Shown here piece by piece: positions 63,535 through 64,000 of a DNA stretch of 64,000 nucleotides (its first letter is position 1; each line of letters opens with the position of its first letter). Both the position numbers and the translations under genes were made by a program. The stretch comes from Pseudomonas sp. Irchel 3E20 (lineage in GTDB: Bacteria; Pseudomonadota; Gammaproteobacteria; Pseudomonadales; Pseudomonadaceae): the NCBI RefSeq assembly GCF_900187645.1, contig NZ_FYEE01000005.1, positions 186,001 through 250,000 of the forward strand, given 5' to 3'. The notes under the pieces were generated by a model that was not told the DNA's origin, searched no databases, and saw only the letters and a list, made by a program, of their open reading frames with translations.

Positions 63535-64000
63535 TTATCCTTGTGCGCGGCACCATTGTGCTGGATCACTCGGGTGACCCTGCTGACGAATAGCGAAATA
63601 CAGTGCTGGCGTGTCCTGTCCGCCACTGCTGCCGACAGTGGAAATGGACTCGCCGGCCTTGACCACATCCCCGGCGGCCTTGAGCAGCGTCTGGTTGTGG
63701 CCGTACAAACTCAAATAACCGTTGCCGTGGTCGAGGATCACCAGCAGCCCGGCGCCGCGCAGCCAATCGGCAAACACCACGCGCCCGCCGTGCACGGCCC
63801 GCACCTGGCTGCCGGGCGAGGCGCTAATCATCACCCCGTCCCACTTGGTCCGGGCGTCATCGCCGCGGCCTTCGCCAAATCGCGCAAGCAATCGACCATC
63901 AACCGGCCATGGAAGTTTTCCCCGGGCTGAAGCAAATGCGCCGCCGAAGGTCGCACCGGTGCTGGAAACCAGCGCGCCAGGCGTAGCCTTGGCCGGTGTG
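63535..64000 (-). CDS. Murein hydrolase activator EnvC-like (5' part cut by window edge)
   Basis: The C-terminal 154 residues are present; the frame is open to the window edge. It shows ARGKLPWPVDGRLLARFGE, then an M23-like domain: GSQVRAVHGGRVVFADWLRG, LVILDHGNGYLSLYGHNQTL, and a C-terminal LYFAIRQQGHPSDPAQW. The active-site His/Asp set of true M23 peptidases is incomplete, as in EnvC, which activates amidases instead of cutting murein. It lies 27 bases upstream of ctpA on the same strand. The N-terminal coiled coil is outside the window. Confidence 0.93.
   Translation of the reverse strand, partial: TPAKATPGALVSSTGATFGGAFASARGKLPWPVDGRLLARFGEGRGDDARTKWDGVMISASPGSQVRAVHGGRVVFADWLRGAGLLVILDHGNGYLSLYGHNQTLLKAAGDVVKAGESISTVGSSGGQDTPALYFAIRQQGHPSDPAQWCRAQG

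Overview
This is a GC-rich, densely coded chromosomal window of a Pseudomonas, most likely of the P. fluorescens group. The evidence is the gene content and order (hisB-hisH-DUF2164-hisA-hisF, then yibQ-ctpA-envC; asmA-mutY-yggX-tRNA-Phe), an OprD-family porin, DctB/DctD, AguBA, and the typical Pseudomonas intergenic REP pairs of the GTGGGAGCGGGC type. No phage, insertion sequence, CRISPR array or rRNA was seen. Two tRNAs (Thr-TGU, Phe-GAA) are present.

Layout. 1-5.2 kb (minus): dctD (cut by the window edge), dctB and the dTDP-rhamnose genes rfbD-rfbC-rfbB without rfbA. 5.4-10.5 kb (plus): a three-part kinase / M23-like / class III aminotransferase fusion, then the agmatine-to-putrescine pair aguB-aguA, then a 70-residue small protein. 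11.2-16.7 kb: a TonB siderophore receptor (minus), a gene-poor stretch, an OprD porin and a membrane acyltransferase. 16.9-21.5 kb (plus): a HIT protein, a LuxI/FeeM-like N-acyltransferase, a SnoaL-like protein, a haem-oxygenase-like di-iron oxidase (HDO) and a FATP-type acyl-CoA synthetase. This group looks like a biosynthetic cassette for an acylated, oxidised small molecule and is the best candidate for an undescribed system. 21.6-22.2 kb: a RelE/HigB-type toxin with an Xre antitoxin.

22.2-28.4 kb is a vitamin B6 module: a PdxR/MocR regulator divergent from serC/pdxF-like, BenE-like transporter, PLPBP (YggS) and glyA. 29-35.3 kb (minus): tRNA-Thr, an unusual long deaminase, and a polar amino-acid ABC transporter operon ending in a methyltransferase. 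35.6-36.5 kb holds tandemly duplicated small proteins. 36.8-47.9 kb is a second cassette of high interest: an AraC regulator divergent from an alkylglycerone-phosphate synthase homologue, a glycerol-3-phosphate oxidase, a glycerol-type kinase, a secreted zinc phospholipase C-like protein, and a DUF1302/DUF1329 pair. Together these look like an uptake and breakdown route for glycerolipids, possibly ether lipids.

48-64 kb is mostly core: yggX, mutY, asmA-like, panZ-like, an OFA-family MFS transporter, the histidine genes, a periplasmic binding protein, then yibQ, ctpA and envC (cut by the edge). Between the his locus and yibQ sits an accessory pair: a secreted trypsin-fold protein whose nucleophile position is Phe instead of Ser, and a Vps62-related protein.
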